DNA from: Oligoflexia bacterium
Lineage (GTDB): Bacteria > Bdellovibrionota > Bdellovibrionia > JABDDW01
Reading direction: 5' to 3'
Assembly (NCBI GenBank): GCA_034439615.1
Contig: JAWXAT010000047.1
Coordinates: forward strand, 1-64,000
Length of the DNA stretch: 64,000 bases
Of this stretch, positions 8,276 through 17,452 are shown in pieces (position 1 is the stretch's first letter; every line of letters starts with the position of its first letter). The notes under the pieces were generated by a model that worked only from the letters and a program-made list of their open reading frames with translations, did no database searches and was not told the DNA's origin. Both the position numbers and the translations under genes were made by a program.

Positions 8276-11200
8276 TAACTTCTTTTTTCTCTCGCGGTTC
8301 AAATATATAAGCACGCCCATCAAGTGGTGCAATCACTGCTAACTTGATTTTATCCCATGAAGCACCTGCGCGATTTACAGCCAATGCGTATAACTCTAAT
8401 TGTGCACGCGCACGCTCTAATGCATCATCAGATATATTTTTTGCACTCTTATAATCGCAAACCCACACCACCTCATCGACTATTCCCCAAAGATCAATTT
8501 GCCCTTCAAGAATTACCCCTCCCTCTGTGATTAAAAAAGGCCATTCTGAAAAACCTTTTGAAATTAGTTCTTTTAAGGGTGGCTGCTTAATTTCAAGAGT
8601 TTTTTGCACAGCCTTAGAGTTAATCTTCCAACTGGTAATAAATCGTTGTGAGATAGTACTAATAAGTTCATCAAGATTTGCATCAGGATTTGTTTTGAGA
8701 AATTCAAATAAAGCGTGAAGCGCTAAACCTCGTTGTTGTGATTCTAGCTGCGCTTTTAGGGGCAGCTTTTCTTGAGATTGTGGAAGTCCATACGCACCAC
8801 CCAGTGCTTCACTTACGGTAAGACGTTTAATTTTTTCTTGGGAAGATTCAGGAAGTTTCAGTTTTATATCAGCACTTGATTTAATATTTTCTTTGGCTTT
8901 TGAAATCTCAAGAGGTTCAGACCAAACTTTTACTGAATAAGTATTTTCTTGAACGCCTTGAGAAATACTAGGGCCATTAAAAAGTGATACTTTAGAAAAC
9001 CAACTCTTCTCAACAACTTTACTCTTTGCTATGAGGCTGAGTTTTTCTGCTGCTCGTGTCACTGCCACATAAAAAACTCTGAGACTCTCGGCAAGTTCAC
9101 GTTTATAGCGCTCTTCTTTAAGAACATGGTGCATGATGGGAGCAACTTTTTCTTCAGCTTCAGGGCTTAATACTTTCACAGCCCATTTGCCGTCAGAGGA
9201 AAGCTCTAAAAGATTTGATTTTGGCCTCAACGGATCAGAACAATATGGCACAACGACGCAATTAAATTTTAGCCCCTTACTTTTATGAATAGTCATGATG
9301 TTTACACGCTGAGGTTCAATGAAGCTTGCAGCCTCACTTTCTTCGTTAGTTTGTTCAAGATCACTCCACGCACGTTTGATAAAAACTGTGGCTGAAAATC
9401 CAGGACTCCTCTCTTCTTGACGAAGGCTTGAAACAAGTTTTCTCAAATTTGCTTCTCTACGCCCACTGACATCACCGATGAGACAAAATTCAAAAAAACC
9501 AAGGCGATTTAAGATTTCATCAAAAGCGACAGACAATGGCCAGGTTTCAACTTTTTCCACTGCATTTCTGAGATCAAGTAGTGATGGGTATTTTTCAATT
9601 TCCAAATTATTTGATTCAAGCCAATGCCAAAATGACTTTGATTCACGTTCGTGGCCCCAACGAGCTAATACAGTGTCGGGGATTCCAATCCACGGTGAAC
9701 GCGCTATAAGAATAAATGCATCATCGTCAGAAGAATCTTCGATAAAACTTAAAACCGCCAACGCATCAAGAACTTCACGCCGATCATAATAGCCACCAGT
9801 CGAATGTATATAAACGGGGATCCCCGCATCAGCCAAAGTACTGGCAACAAGCCTTGCTTTATCGTTGGTCTTTACAAGGACTGCCATTTCATGAAATGCG
9901 TGCCCTTGAATTTGCCAATCTAAAACTTGTCTGGTTATAAGGTCTTCTTCGGTAGCCAAATTTTCTGCAAATTGCACATGGGTACGAATACCACCCTCTT
10001 CTGGCCCCTTTGCTACAAGATTATTCATCGGAGGATTGAGCGAAGTAAAAAGCATGTTCATAAATTTCAAGAGATCCGGGTGACTACGATAATTCACCTC
10101 AAGTCGTTCAACTAGGCCATGAGCTTCTTTGACGATTTTTTTTGTATCTTGAAAAACATTTTCATCAGCACCTCTGAAAAGATAAATACTTTGCTGAGGG
10201 TCACCAACAAAATAAGAGTTCCAAGGTTTTCTAAACAATTCAAAAAGAAGCTTTTTTTGTAATGGGCTTGTATCTTGATACTCATCTACAAACCAAAAAT
10301 CCCACTCCTTACGAACAGAACTCACAACCTGCGGATGTTTTTCAATGAGTTCAAATGTTAAAAACTCAAGATCATCAAATGAAAGAGCCCCCTGTGTTCG
10401 CTTTTCTTCAAAAACTTGATTGATCGACAATGCAACTAAATCACTAATTAATTTTGCAAGCTCATCATGGTTTTTATTAATTTCAGGATCATAACTTAAT
10501 TCAGCCCATTTTTCTTTTTTAAGCTCAAAAATAAAATCAATAGATTCTTTAAATTCAGAACCTTTAGCCCCTACTCTTATAGCGGGCTTAGACATCTCAC
10601 CAACGACATTTAAAAATTTCTCACGTACTACCACATAGTCGTCAGCTGTTTTATCAAGAATAAGCCAGAGCGATTGAAGCTCGCTAATTTTTTCACCCAG
10701 CTTATCGGATAATTTTGAGATATCGGCTGTGCATAAAAATTTTAGATGATCTTTGAGACTGGAAATATCTTTTTTGGCGATATCTTCCCACCCAGTGGCA
10801 GACTTAAAATCATTTCCATAGGTTTGACGATGGGCCATTAAATCACAAACGATGCTAATAAGTTCTGAGAAAGAATATTGCTCTAGTAAAATTCCATACT
10901 CAGGTTTTTGAGAGATAATACTCCTTAAAACTTTTTGAACAATTTCTCGCTCTTCTGGGCCATTTAAAATTACAAACTCAGGGTCAAGACCCAAGAGCAT
11001 ACCAAACCTATGTAAAATGAGTGAGAGTGTTCCGTGGATTGTGGATATATGAAGCTTCTCTGTATCTTGCACAAAATGTACAAGCCAAGAAGGTGGATTT
11101 TTTTCTTTTGATAATATTGAAACAACTCTTTCACGCAGCTCAGCTGTAGCGCGCTCCGTGAAAGTAGTCGCCACAAGCCTTGGAACTCGCTTATTTTGAT

Positions 11201-11309
11201 TATAAAGATATGTAGCGATTTCAATAATTCTACGAGCGAGGCTTTCGGTTTTGCCAGTACCTGCTCCCGCTTCAACGATTGTAGTTATGAGAGGTGAGGT
11301 GCTCGACAT
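8181..11309 (-). CDS. addA: AddA-type helicase-nuclease subunit
   Basis: This 1042-residue UvrD-family helicase with a RecB-type nuclease is the AddA partner that resects double-strand breaks for RecA. Walker A GAGTGKT is at about 15-21. Walker B is in WFVDEYQDTSP, followed by GDPQQSIYLFRG, then TIHKSKGLKF and VFYVAVTRAAEKL of the second RecA-like domain. The nuclease motif GQID...DYK lies at about 936-954. I chose the ATG at 11309 because GGAGGA (11314-11319) sits six to seven nt upstream; an upstream in-frame start at 11336 has no such site. It overlaps the addB end by 25 bp, so the two are coupled. The C-terminus overlaps the convergent barrel gene. Confidence 0.9.
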   Translation of the reverse strand: MSSTSPLITTIVEAGAGTGKTESLARRIIEIATYLYNQNKRVPRLVATTFTERATAELRERVVSILSKEKNPPSWLVHFVQDTEKLHISTIHGTLSLILHRFGMLLGLDPEFVILNGPEEREIVQKVLRSIISQKPEYGILLEQYSFSELISIVCDLMAHRQTYGNDFKSATGWEDIAKKDISSLKDHLKFLCTADISKLSDKLGEKISELQSLWLILDKTADDYVVVREKFLNVVGEMSKPAIRVGAKGSEFKESIDFIFELKKEKWAELSYDPEINKNHDELAKLISDLVALSINQVFEEKRTQGALSFDDLEFLTFELIEKHPQVVSSVRKEWDFWFVDEYQDTSPLQKKLLFELFRKPWNSYFVGDPQQSIYLFRGADENVFQDTKKIVKEAHGLVERLEVNYRSHPDLLKFMNMLFTSLNPPMNNLVAKGPEEGGIRTHVQFAENLATEEDLITRQVLDWQIQGHAFHEMAVLVKTNDKARLVASTLADAGIPVYIHSTGGYYDRREVLDALAVLSFIEDSSDDDAFILIARSPWIGIPDTVLARWGHERESKSFWHWLESNNLEIEKYPSLLDLRNAVEKVETWPLSVAFDEILNRLGFFEFCLIGDVSGRREANLRKLVSSLRQEERSPGFSATVFIKRAWSDLEQTNEESEAASFIEPQRVNIMTIHKSKGLKFNCVVVPYCSDPLRPKSNLLELSSDGKWAVKVLSPEAEEKVAPIMHHVLKEERYKRELAESLRVFYVAVTRAAEKLSLIAKSKVVEKSWFSKVSLFNGPSISQGVQENTYSVKVWSEPLEISKAKENIKSSADIKLKLPESSQEKIKRLTVSEALGGAYGLPQSQEKLPLKAQLESQQRGLALHALFEFLKTNPDANLDELISTISQRFITSWKINSKAVQKTLEIKQPPLKELISKGFSEWPFLITEGGVILEGQIDLWGIVDEVVWVCDYKSAKNISDDALERARAQLELYALAVNRAGASWDKIKLAVIAPLDGRAYIFEPREKKEVIIGLVDRHLARQVQSVSQAPHLQSEMTLGKN

Positions 11310-14119
11310 AGAGTCCTCCATGAGCAAGAAGGACACAAAGTTTCAGTTCGAGGTATCGGTGTGAATTTTCCTTCACGAATGTGTTCTAAACATTCATGTA
11401 CACTTTCATTGATTTGGGTAAAATACTTATCTTTTATTTCTTGAGTAACATTTGCATTACCCACTTTTTCTAAGGGCAACACACCTGCTAATTCCACATC
11501 ACTTAATTGAAAACCTTTTTTACGATTCATTTTTTTCAATGAATAAAATTGAGCGGCAATTATTTTTTTAAGTTTCTCACCGTTTTTTTCTAACAAACCT
11601 GACTCGATGGCCTGTGCATAAAGTGCTAATTGATAACTGCCACGCTTTTGCCAACTTGGAATATTGCTGCTGGCAGAATCACCACTTTTATAATCAATTA
11701 AGATTGCAGAGCCCTGTGCCGCCACATCAATACGATCGATACTTCCTCGAAAAGGGGCCCAATGTTTTGACACATCTTGCGGAGCAACTTTACTAAATTC
11801 TAATGTCTTTTGACCTTCACTCCACGCAAGATAACCCTTAAACGACATTTCAAAACCAAGTGGGGTTGTACATGGATATTCTTTTCTCCAATCTATTTCA
11901 TATTGGATAAATCTACGTAAGAGTCTGACAAATCTTGATCTGATTGAAGGCCAAATATCAGAGCTCACTTGTTTTTGAACTACATCAAGAGTGTCGATGA
12001 GCTCTTCACATTCTTTATCACCCCAGAGTTCAAGTGAAATTTCAGATTGCAAAATTCGCTCAGCAGCTCGATGCAGCCATTGACCACGAGTTTGGGCTGA
12101 AGGTTCAACGTCAAGTTCGCTTTCATCAAATAGTCGTAAATGGGTACTTGCAAAAAACTTAAACGGACACGCCCCATAAGATTCAATCTTTGATGCACTC
12201 AATGATACAGAAAGTGGTTTTGCATCTTCAGCAGGTATTACAACTTGTCGCAATCCTTCAATTTCTTCACTTACACGGAGGCCAAGATTTTTTGCAGTTA
12301 AGGGGTTCCATATTTTAAAACCATCAACTTGATCAGCGACCATGGGGTTTAAAATGTTTTTTTGCACATCAAGCCACATTGTGTGTTCAGAAAAATCAAG
12401 GGTTTCAAGATTTTTACCAAGATCTGAAGCGGTCTTAAGCCATAACGAACTTGCACTTACAGTGCGCCCATTTGAATCTGTTTTTGGACAACTTAATACA
12501 ATGTGATTCCACGCTCCAGTTTTAAGCCAGCGGATTTGGCTATCATCACGTTTATCAGTCGATGCAGAAAGGTCAAAACCATACTGCTTTAACAAAATCA
12601 ATTGATCTGAATTAAGGTTACTCACTACCGATCGACGCCCAGGCGTATCGATACTTCCTAAAATAATTAAATGCGTGGCAGGTGCTTCTTCGGCAGAAGC
12701 TAAGTCCACGGCCCAAATTCCTTTAGCACCCGCTTGCTTGTAGACGATATCAATGCGGCTTGTGATTTCTTGCCAAGCTTCAATCCAAAGTTTTAATTGC
12801 AACTTACCATCACCCACCTCTGATCGCAAAGCGGTCACGGCTCTTAAGAAATTTACATCTCGTTGTGAGTCAGACAAATCCAACACAAGTTCTTCATAAA
12901 GTTTGAAAAGTAGACTTTCAAAATCTTGTCTTGTGAGCTCACCTCGTGATTTGAGTCGCCCAAGTTTTAGGATTTGATTACGCATTTCATCAATCGAAAC
13001 TTGGTCTTCAGATATAACGGGGCCGAGCACACGTTTTTCTTTTCTTCGCCTGCTCGTTCGACGATAATGAGACATCGTTAAGAATGCTTCTTGTAGGATT
13101 CCTGAGTGAACTTGGCCATCAACTAATTCTAATCTGCCATTGAGGGCACGAAAAACACGGCCCGCCGATAATCGAGCAGAAAGAGATCTTTGAAATCCGA
13201 TTCCTTGCCAAGCTAAATCATGATTTAATAAATTTTCATATTCAGAAATTTCTGGAGCTGCGATACAAATCGATTCAGGTTTAATACCTGCAGCAACCCA
13301 TTTTGAAATAGTCTCCACAGCTTTACGAGCTTCAGCATCTGGTGAGCTGCAACGCCAAATATCAAATGGTACATTCGCATTTAAAACTTCTACCATTTTT
13401 TCTTCTTTTACCTGAGGTACACCCAAACCCAAACCACGATATGAATAAAGACCTGACTCTAAAAGTGCTTCTGCATTTTCTACAGGCACAAGAATTTTTA
13501 CATTGCTCTCTTTAGCAAGTCGGTGAATAAGCTCACGCTCTCCGTCTGTCATGTCTAAACCCAAATCAAAAACAAGTTCAGAGTCTTGCTTTAACACTTC
13601 AGGATGTTCCGCTAAATAGTAGGGAACAAAAAACCATGGAAGCCTTTTTGCTTCGATGCAACGTTTATAAAAGCGAATCCCAAGGCTTGCGAGTTCTTGA
13701 AACTGAGAAGAATCAAAAGGATTTTGGTGTTCAAATTCTGCAATAGTTTCTAATGCAATTGGATGAGAAATAATTTGAGCGAGATTCTGACAGGCTTCTA
13801 AAAATTTTCGAGGAGCCCGAGGTCTTTGACACCACTGGGCCGTGCCTTGCGTTTGAAGAAAATCTCGAGCGGTGATTTTTGAACCCACAGGACCTAAAAT
13901 TCCCATGGAAGGATCAACGCTTTGCAGTAAATTTCGCCAAAACTCTGAAGCACGCTTCACGGGTTCACCGATGACGATGCCATTTCTTTCAAGGAGGTTT
14001 TGGCGCAAAAATATTTTAGATTTAACGTCGCTGACCACCCAGACCTGTCGCGAAGGATCAAATCGGGACCAAAGAGTTTTTTTGCAAGCTAGTTTAGAAA
14101 GCCATACAATAGTAAGCAT
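11285..14119 (-). CDS. addB: AddB-type nuclease subunit
   Basis: The product has 944 residues and precedes addA in the same operon. Its N-terminus lacks an obvious Walker A, but the C-terminus has a nuclease motif GSIDRID...LIDYKSG (D795, D809-K811). Four cysteines, C651 in YGACPFKFF and C929, C932 and C938 in CPSCSWRTLC, match the Fe-S-cluster nuclease of AddB, which binds DNA ends. This makes the pair a dual-nuclease AddAB rather than RecBCD; no recC or recD is present. The start is the ATG at 14119; the ribosome binding site is poor, and TATAAC lies 11 nt upstream of the ATG. Confidence 0.8.
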   Translation of the reverse strand: MLTIVWLSKLACKKTLWSRFDPSRQVWVVSDVKSKIFLRQNLLERNGIVIGEPVKRASEFWRNLLQSVDPSMGILGPVGSKITARDFLQTQGTAQWCQRPRAPRKFLEACQNLAQIISHPIALETIAEFEHQNPFDSSQFQELASLGIRFYKRCIEAKRLPWFFVPYYLAEHPEVLKQDSELVFDLGLDMTDGERELIHRLAKESNVKILVPVENAEALLESGLYSYRGLGLGVPQVKEEKMVEVLNANVPFDIWRCSSPDAEARKAVETISKWVAAGIKPESICIAAPEISEYENLLNHDLAWQGIGFQRSLSARLSAGRVFRALNGRLELVDGQVHSGILQEAFLTMSHYRRTSRRRKEKRVLGPVISEDQVSIDEMRNQILKLGRLKSRGELTRQDFESLLFKLYEELVLDLSDSQRDVNFLRAVTALRSEVGDGKLQLKLWIEAWQEITSRIDIVYKQAGAKGIWAVDLASAEEAPATHLIILGSIDTPGRRSVVSNLNSDQLILLKQYGFDLSASTDKRDDSQIRWLKTGAWNHIVLSCPKTDSNGRTVSASSLWLKTASDLGKNLETLDFSEHTMWLDVQKNILNPMVADQVDGFKIWNPLTAKNLGLRVSEEIEGLRQVVIPAEDAKPLSVSLSASKIESYGACPFKFFASTHLRLFDESELDVEPSAQTRGQWLHRAAERILQSEISLELWGDKECEELIDTLDVVQKQVSSDIWPSIRSRFVRLLRRFIQYEIDWRKEYPCTTPLGFEMSFKGYLAWSEGQKTLEFSKVAPQDVSKHWAPFRGSIDRIDVAAQGSAILIDYKSGDSASSNIPSWQKRGSYQLALYAQAIESGLLEKNGEKLKKIIAAQFYSLKKMNRKKGFQLSDVELAGVLPLEKVGNANVTQEIKDKYFTQINESVHECLEHIREGKFTPIPRTETLCPSCSWRTLCRAPHLS

Positions 14120-14197
14120 CGCAGGCGGAAGTTATAAAAATTCGCCAAAGAAAGCAATGAAGCATTGACCAAAGAAGTTAACCGCCAGAGGTTCTAA

Positions 14198-14518
14198 ATG
14201 ATTATTGCAGCTTTAAGGCTCACCTTTATGACGTCACCGGATAATAGCTCTAGCCGCGGACTAGCTCAAAAAATTAAAGACCGACTTTTAACCAAATTTA
14301 AAGCTTCTGTGACTGAAATCCCAACACCTGGTTCAAATGAACTTGTAATCGGCGTAGCAATTGTTGGTTACGACGAAGCAAAAACAAAAGAGCGCGTGAA
14401 TCAGATCATTCGTCATTTGCAAGAATGGAGTTCTGTAGAACTCGTCAATGATGAAGTCGAGATTATGCAATTTGATGATCTTGAGATGGAACGGGATTTT
14501 GAGAAGTACAATCCGTAA
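14198..14518 (+). CDS. DUF503 / YlxP-like protein
   Basis: The product is 106 residues and small and soluble. The pattern of a hydrophobic first strand, a KIKDRLLTKFKASVTEIP segment and a VIGVAIVGYD strand resembles DUF503 (YlxP) proteins, often found near translation and ribosome maturation genes, with no firmly known reaction. Here no such neighbours exist; it sits divergently from addB. AGAGG precedes the ATG. Similarity is by pattern only. The bidirectional terminator just downstream separates it from the convergent lipoprotein gene. Confidence 0.65.
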   Translation: MIIAALRLTFMTSPDNSSSRGLAQKIKDRLLTKFKASVTEIPTPGSNELVIGVAIVGYDEAKTKERVNQIIRHLQEWSSVELVNDEVEIMQFDDLEMERDFEKYNP

Positions 14519-14533
14519 TTGTTAAATTAAAAA

Positions 14534-14575
14534 ATGAACTCTCCCGAACAGTATTGTCCCTAAGGGAGAGTTCAT
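14534..14575. terminator. Bidirectional terminator
   Basis: A perfect 12-bp inverted repeat (ATGAACTCTCCC, 14534-14545, and GGGAGAGTTCAT, 14564-14575) encloses an 18-nt loop between two convergent genes. It is followed by T-rich sequence on the plus strand and preceded by A-rich sequence that serves the minus strand, so it can end both transcripts. Confidence 0.8.
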
Positions 14576-14583
14576 CTGAATTT

Positions 14584-15282
14584 TTAGTGAGGAGTCGCCA
14601 AGTAGTTACTCAGACAAGTAGCAATGGCGGCATCTGTTTGCCCGCCAGCACAATTATCGGTAAATGCCTTAGCTTTTACACATGGATTATTAGCGTCAGT
14701 TGAAGTGTTATCCGATGGAGACGCACAGGCTGAGCTTTTTAGATCACGGGCCATTGTTGCGACCAACGCAGGATTTGTTCCCGCACAAGCTGCGACTGCT
14801 GTTTGTACTCCAGTGGCACCAGCTCCGAAAGTTGAACAATCATTTAAATTTGTAGCCATATTGATTAACGAGGCCACCTTTTTAATTCCGCTTGAAGCTG
14901 ATCCGTTACCCGCATTAACGTATGATTGTGAACGAGTAGCTCCCCCCGGAACAACCAACACACTCAAAGCCACGTTCATACCATCGAGGCCACCTGAATT
15001 TGTTTTCATGGCATCAACCATCTCAGCCATTCGATGAAGTTTTTTATCAACGATCAGATAAATTCCAAAACGAACGCGCTGAGCTTCTTTGGTAGTAACA
15101 CTACCAAGTTTTGCTTCACAACCGGAAGCTGCTGTAGAAGCTGCATCAGGATTAGTAAAAGCCGATTTCGCGGCGTTATCTACGCAGGCCCTAGCCGCTT
15201 CGATATTTCCATCCTCAGCAGTTTCACACGCTGTTAGAGAAAATGATAAGAGTACGCTACACAAGATGAGACGTTGAGACAT
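14584..15282 (-). CDS. Predicted lipoprotein, function unknown
   Basis: From the ATG at 15282 the product has 232 residues. The signal is MSQRLILCSVLLSFSLTAC, with lipobox LTAC at residues 16-19. The mature part is rich in Ala/Asn/Thr and has regularly spaced cysteines, probably disulfide-bonded after export. GGAGGA (15291-15296) at about 8 nt upstream fixes the start; six more codons upstream are open but lack a site. The family is unknown. It lies in the envelope block with the barrel genes and is transcribed away from the paralogue at 15451. Confidence 0.75.
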   Translation of the reverse strand: MSQRLILCSVLLSFSLTACETAEDGNIEAARACVDNAAKSAFTNPDAASTAASGCEAKLGSVTTKEAQRVRFGIYLIVDKKLHRMAEMVDAMKTNSGGLDGMNVALSVLVVPGGATRSQSYVNAGNGSASSGIKKVASLINMATNLNDCSTFGAGATGVQTAVAACAGTNPALVATMARDLKSSACASPSDNTSTDANNPCVKAKAFTDNCAGGQTDAAIATCLSNYLATPH

Positions 15283-15450
15283 TGTTGATATCCTCCACAA
15301 GTAATTTGCTCTTAAAGTGTAGCACAGTGCTTACTGTTTACTCACTCTTGCGAAAGACTAGTTTGTTTGAGGGGCAAAAAATTCCCCTCTACTTTAGTCA
15401 TGTCAATCAGATGATCCTTAATAAATTTAAAATGCGCCGATAAAAAGAAT

Positions 15451-16530
15451 ATGAAGTCTCTATGGACGGTGACATTCAGCATTGCATTACTTTTTTCTTT
15501 TGAATCATATTCTCAAGAAATCCAACCTTTTTTCAGAAGTGTTCGTGCCCAAGCTATGGGAGGTGCTGGAGTTGCAACCGTTAATGACGAAACGGCACTG
15601 TTTATTAACCCCGCTGGTTTAGGAAAAATTCGCGGCCCTTACTTTGTATTAATAAATCCTGAGCTTGAAACTAATTATGAGGCAAACGCTGCACTGAGTG
15701 CTGGGTTTCAATATGCAGCAGTACTCAATGCTCAATCCATGCTCGATGTGGCAAAGCGAAACCCAGATAAACGTCTGCATCTACGTGTTCAAGCTCAACC
15801 CTCTTTTGTGACCACCAACTTTGGATTTGGAGTCTATTCAAAGTATAACTACGACGGTGAATACACCTCATCAACTGATAACTATCATCTAGATTATATC
15901 AACGATTATGGTGCTGTGATTGGTTACAACTTACGTTTGTGGGAAGGTCGTATCAAAATTGGTTTTGCAGGAAAATTTATAAACCGCGTATATGTAAATC
16001 AAGATGTTGCCGGCACCACGACTGGACTTCAATTCAGTGACATCGCCAATGAAGGCGGAGGAGTGGGTTGGGATGGCGGAGTTATTTTATCGGGACCTTG
16101 GTTGTGGTTACCAAGTATCGCAGCCGTCGTCCACGATGTTGGAAAAACTTATTTCACCACTACGAACGGTTACTTTTATAGAAACAATCTTCCTCGACCA
16201 CCACCGCAAAGCCAAAGTATAGATGCAGCCATTGCCGTATTTCCTATTCTAAGCAACAAGGTGCGTTCAAGCTTTACCGCTGAATGGCGAGACGTACAAA
16301 ACCCAGAACGAGTCGACATCTACAGACGTTTACATGTTGGAGCTGAGATAAATTTTAACGATACATTTTTCTTACGTGGTGGAATGAACCAGCGGTATTA
16401 CACAGCTGGATTTGAATTATCAATGCTTGGGCAACAATTTCAGTTCACTACCTATGGCGAAGAAATCGGAACACCTACTCGTTTTCGAGAAGACCGCCGC
16501 TATATTATCGAATACGGAATCCGATTTTAA
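15451..16530 (+). CDS. PorV-like outer-membrane protein, paralogue 1
   Basis: The product has 359 residues with a signal peptide to about residue 22. The N-terminal motif RAQAMGGAGVATVND..ALFINPAGLGKIRG resembles PorV/PorQ-type and FadL-like outer-membrane barrels. The rest alternates polar and hydrophobic strands and ends REDRRYIIEYGIRF, a typical barrel end. The genes at 17443 and 18603 share both motifs, so these are local paralogues. There is no ribosome binding site; GATAAA lies 6 nt before the ATG. Substrate or partner is unknown. Related proteins bind or carry lipids and surface proteins, but nothing here proves that role. Confidence 0.75.
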   Translation: MKSLWTVTFSIALLFSFESYSQEIQPFFRSVRAQAMGGAGVATVNDETALFINPAGLGKIRGPYFVLINPELETNYEANAALSAGFQYAAVLNAQSMLDVAKRNPDKRLHLRVQAQPSFVTTNFGFGVYSKYNYDGEYTSSTDNYHLDYINDYGAVIGYNLRLWEGRIKIGFAGKFINRVYVNQDVAGTTTGLQFSDIANEGGGVGWDGGVILSGPWLWLPSIAAVVHDVGKTYFTTTNGYFYRNNLPRPPPQSQSIDAAIAVFPILSNKVRSSFTAEWRDVQNPERVDIYRRLHVGAEINFNDTFFLRGGMNQRYYTAGFELSMLGQQFQFTTYGEEIGTPTRFREDRRYIIEYGIRF

Positions 16531-16550
16531 TTTGTTTTAGCGTCAAGTAA

Positions 16551-16585
16551 TTGACACTGAATTTCATAATTTTCTAAGCTAAACT
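16551..16585 (+). promoter_or_regulatory. Candidate promoter of the lipoprotein gene
   Basis: TTGACA (16551-16556) is followed by two possible -10 boxes, TAAGCT (16575-16580, 18-bp spacer) and TAAACT (16580-16585, 23-bp spacer). The second lies exactly 6 nt before the ATG at 16592 and no ribosome binding site is present, so the transcript is predicted to be leaderless or nearly so. Confidence 0.45.
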
Positions 16586-16591
16586 ATTAAT

Positions 16592-17452
16592 ATGGCTAAG
16601 AATATTTCTTTGATGGCTATCATTATGCTGGTGTCACTTGTGAGTGGTGGCGGCTGTAATATGTTCGGAGATTTGGCAGACAAATCTTCTGATGAAGCTA
16701 TTCTTGATGATGTCGAAAATTTAATCGATGCTGGTTTATGGAATGATGCCGTTTTAAAATGGCAACTCCTATCTTCTACTGCCAAATCAAAGCGTGAGAA
16801 TAAATTACTTCTCGCTTCAGCATATGCAGGTCGTGGCGGATTAGACATACTTCGACTCATCAGTGCCATTAATTCAGGTGGTACAAATTTTTTCACAATC
16901 CTCATGAAGGCGTTTAGAAGTTCGCAGTATCGACATATTGATGATCAGATTCTAGCTGAAGCAGTAATGGTTAATATTGGCGCAACAGCACTTCTACGCA
17001 CAGTTGATGAAAATATTTTTACGATGTTCGTAGAATTCGCAAAACTTGGTACCATTATGGCAGCGTTTGCCGATACTGATGCAGACAATGTAGTAGATAC
17101 GACCTTTAATAACTGCACAGCTTTAGATAGTCACCCTACATATAAAAAACATATTGTCACTGGGCTTACAATAATCATTGAGAGTCTAGCGGCTACAGGG
17201 AGTACACTTGCTGGTAGTAGTGTGTCCAATATCTCAGCAAATTGCACAGTTTTTGGTGTTAATTTTTGTTCAAAAACTGACATCAGTAACGTCACAGCAG
17301 CTGAAGAACTTTCAGCTGAAACACTGATGGGCGAAAGTCATCTCGCAATCGGTCTTGCTGCAACAACGAGTGTTAACACTCGTGAATTCACTACACCAGT
17401 CACTTCAAATGGAGACCCCTGTGCTGGAGTCGCCCCGTGTTTATGTCCGTAA
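16592..17452 (+). CDS. Predicted lipoprotein, function unknown
   Basis: The product has 286 residues. The signal ends in lipobox SGGGC at about residue 22. The mature part starts with helices of a TPR-like look (DDVENLIDAGLWNDAVLKWQLL). A later Thr/Ser/Ala-rich region contains six or more cysteines, the last two in PCLCP at the end. It overlaps the start of the following barrel gene by about 10 bp, suggesting co-translation. It lies between two barrel paralogues, so it may be a partner of one of them, as PorV-like proteins often act with surface proteins; this is inference from position. Confidence 0.7.
   Translation: MAKNISLMAIIMLVSLVSGGGCNMFGDLADKSSDEAILDDVENLIDAGLWNDAVLKWQLLSSTAKSKRENKLLLASAYAGRGGLDILRLISAINSGGTNFFTILMKAFRSSQYRHIDDQILAEAVMVNIGATALLRTVDENIFTMFVEFAKLGTIMAAFADTDADNVVDTTFNNCTALDSHPTYKKHIVTGLTIIIESLAATGSTLAGSSVSNISANCTVFGVNFCSKTDISNVTAAEELSAETLMGESHLAIGLAATTSVNTREFTTPVTSNGDPCAGVAPCLCP

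Noticed and set aside
14624-15037. 137-codon plus-strand ORF
   Set aside because: It is antisense to the lipoprotein gene at 14584, which has a lipobox and a GGAGGA site.
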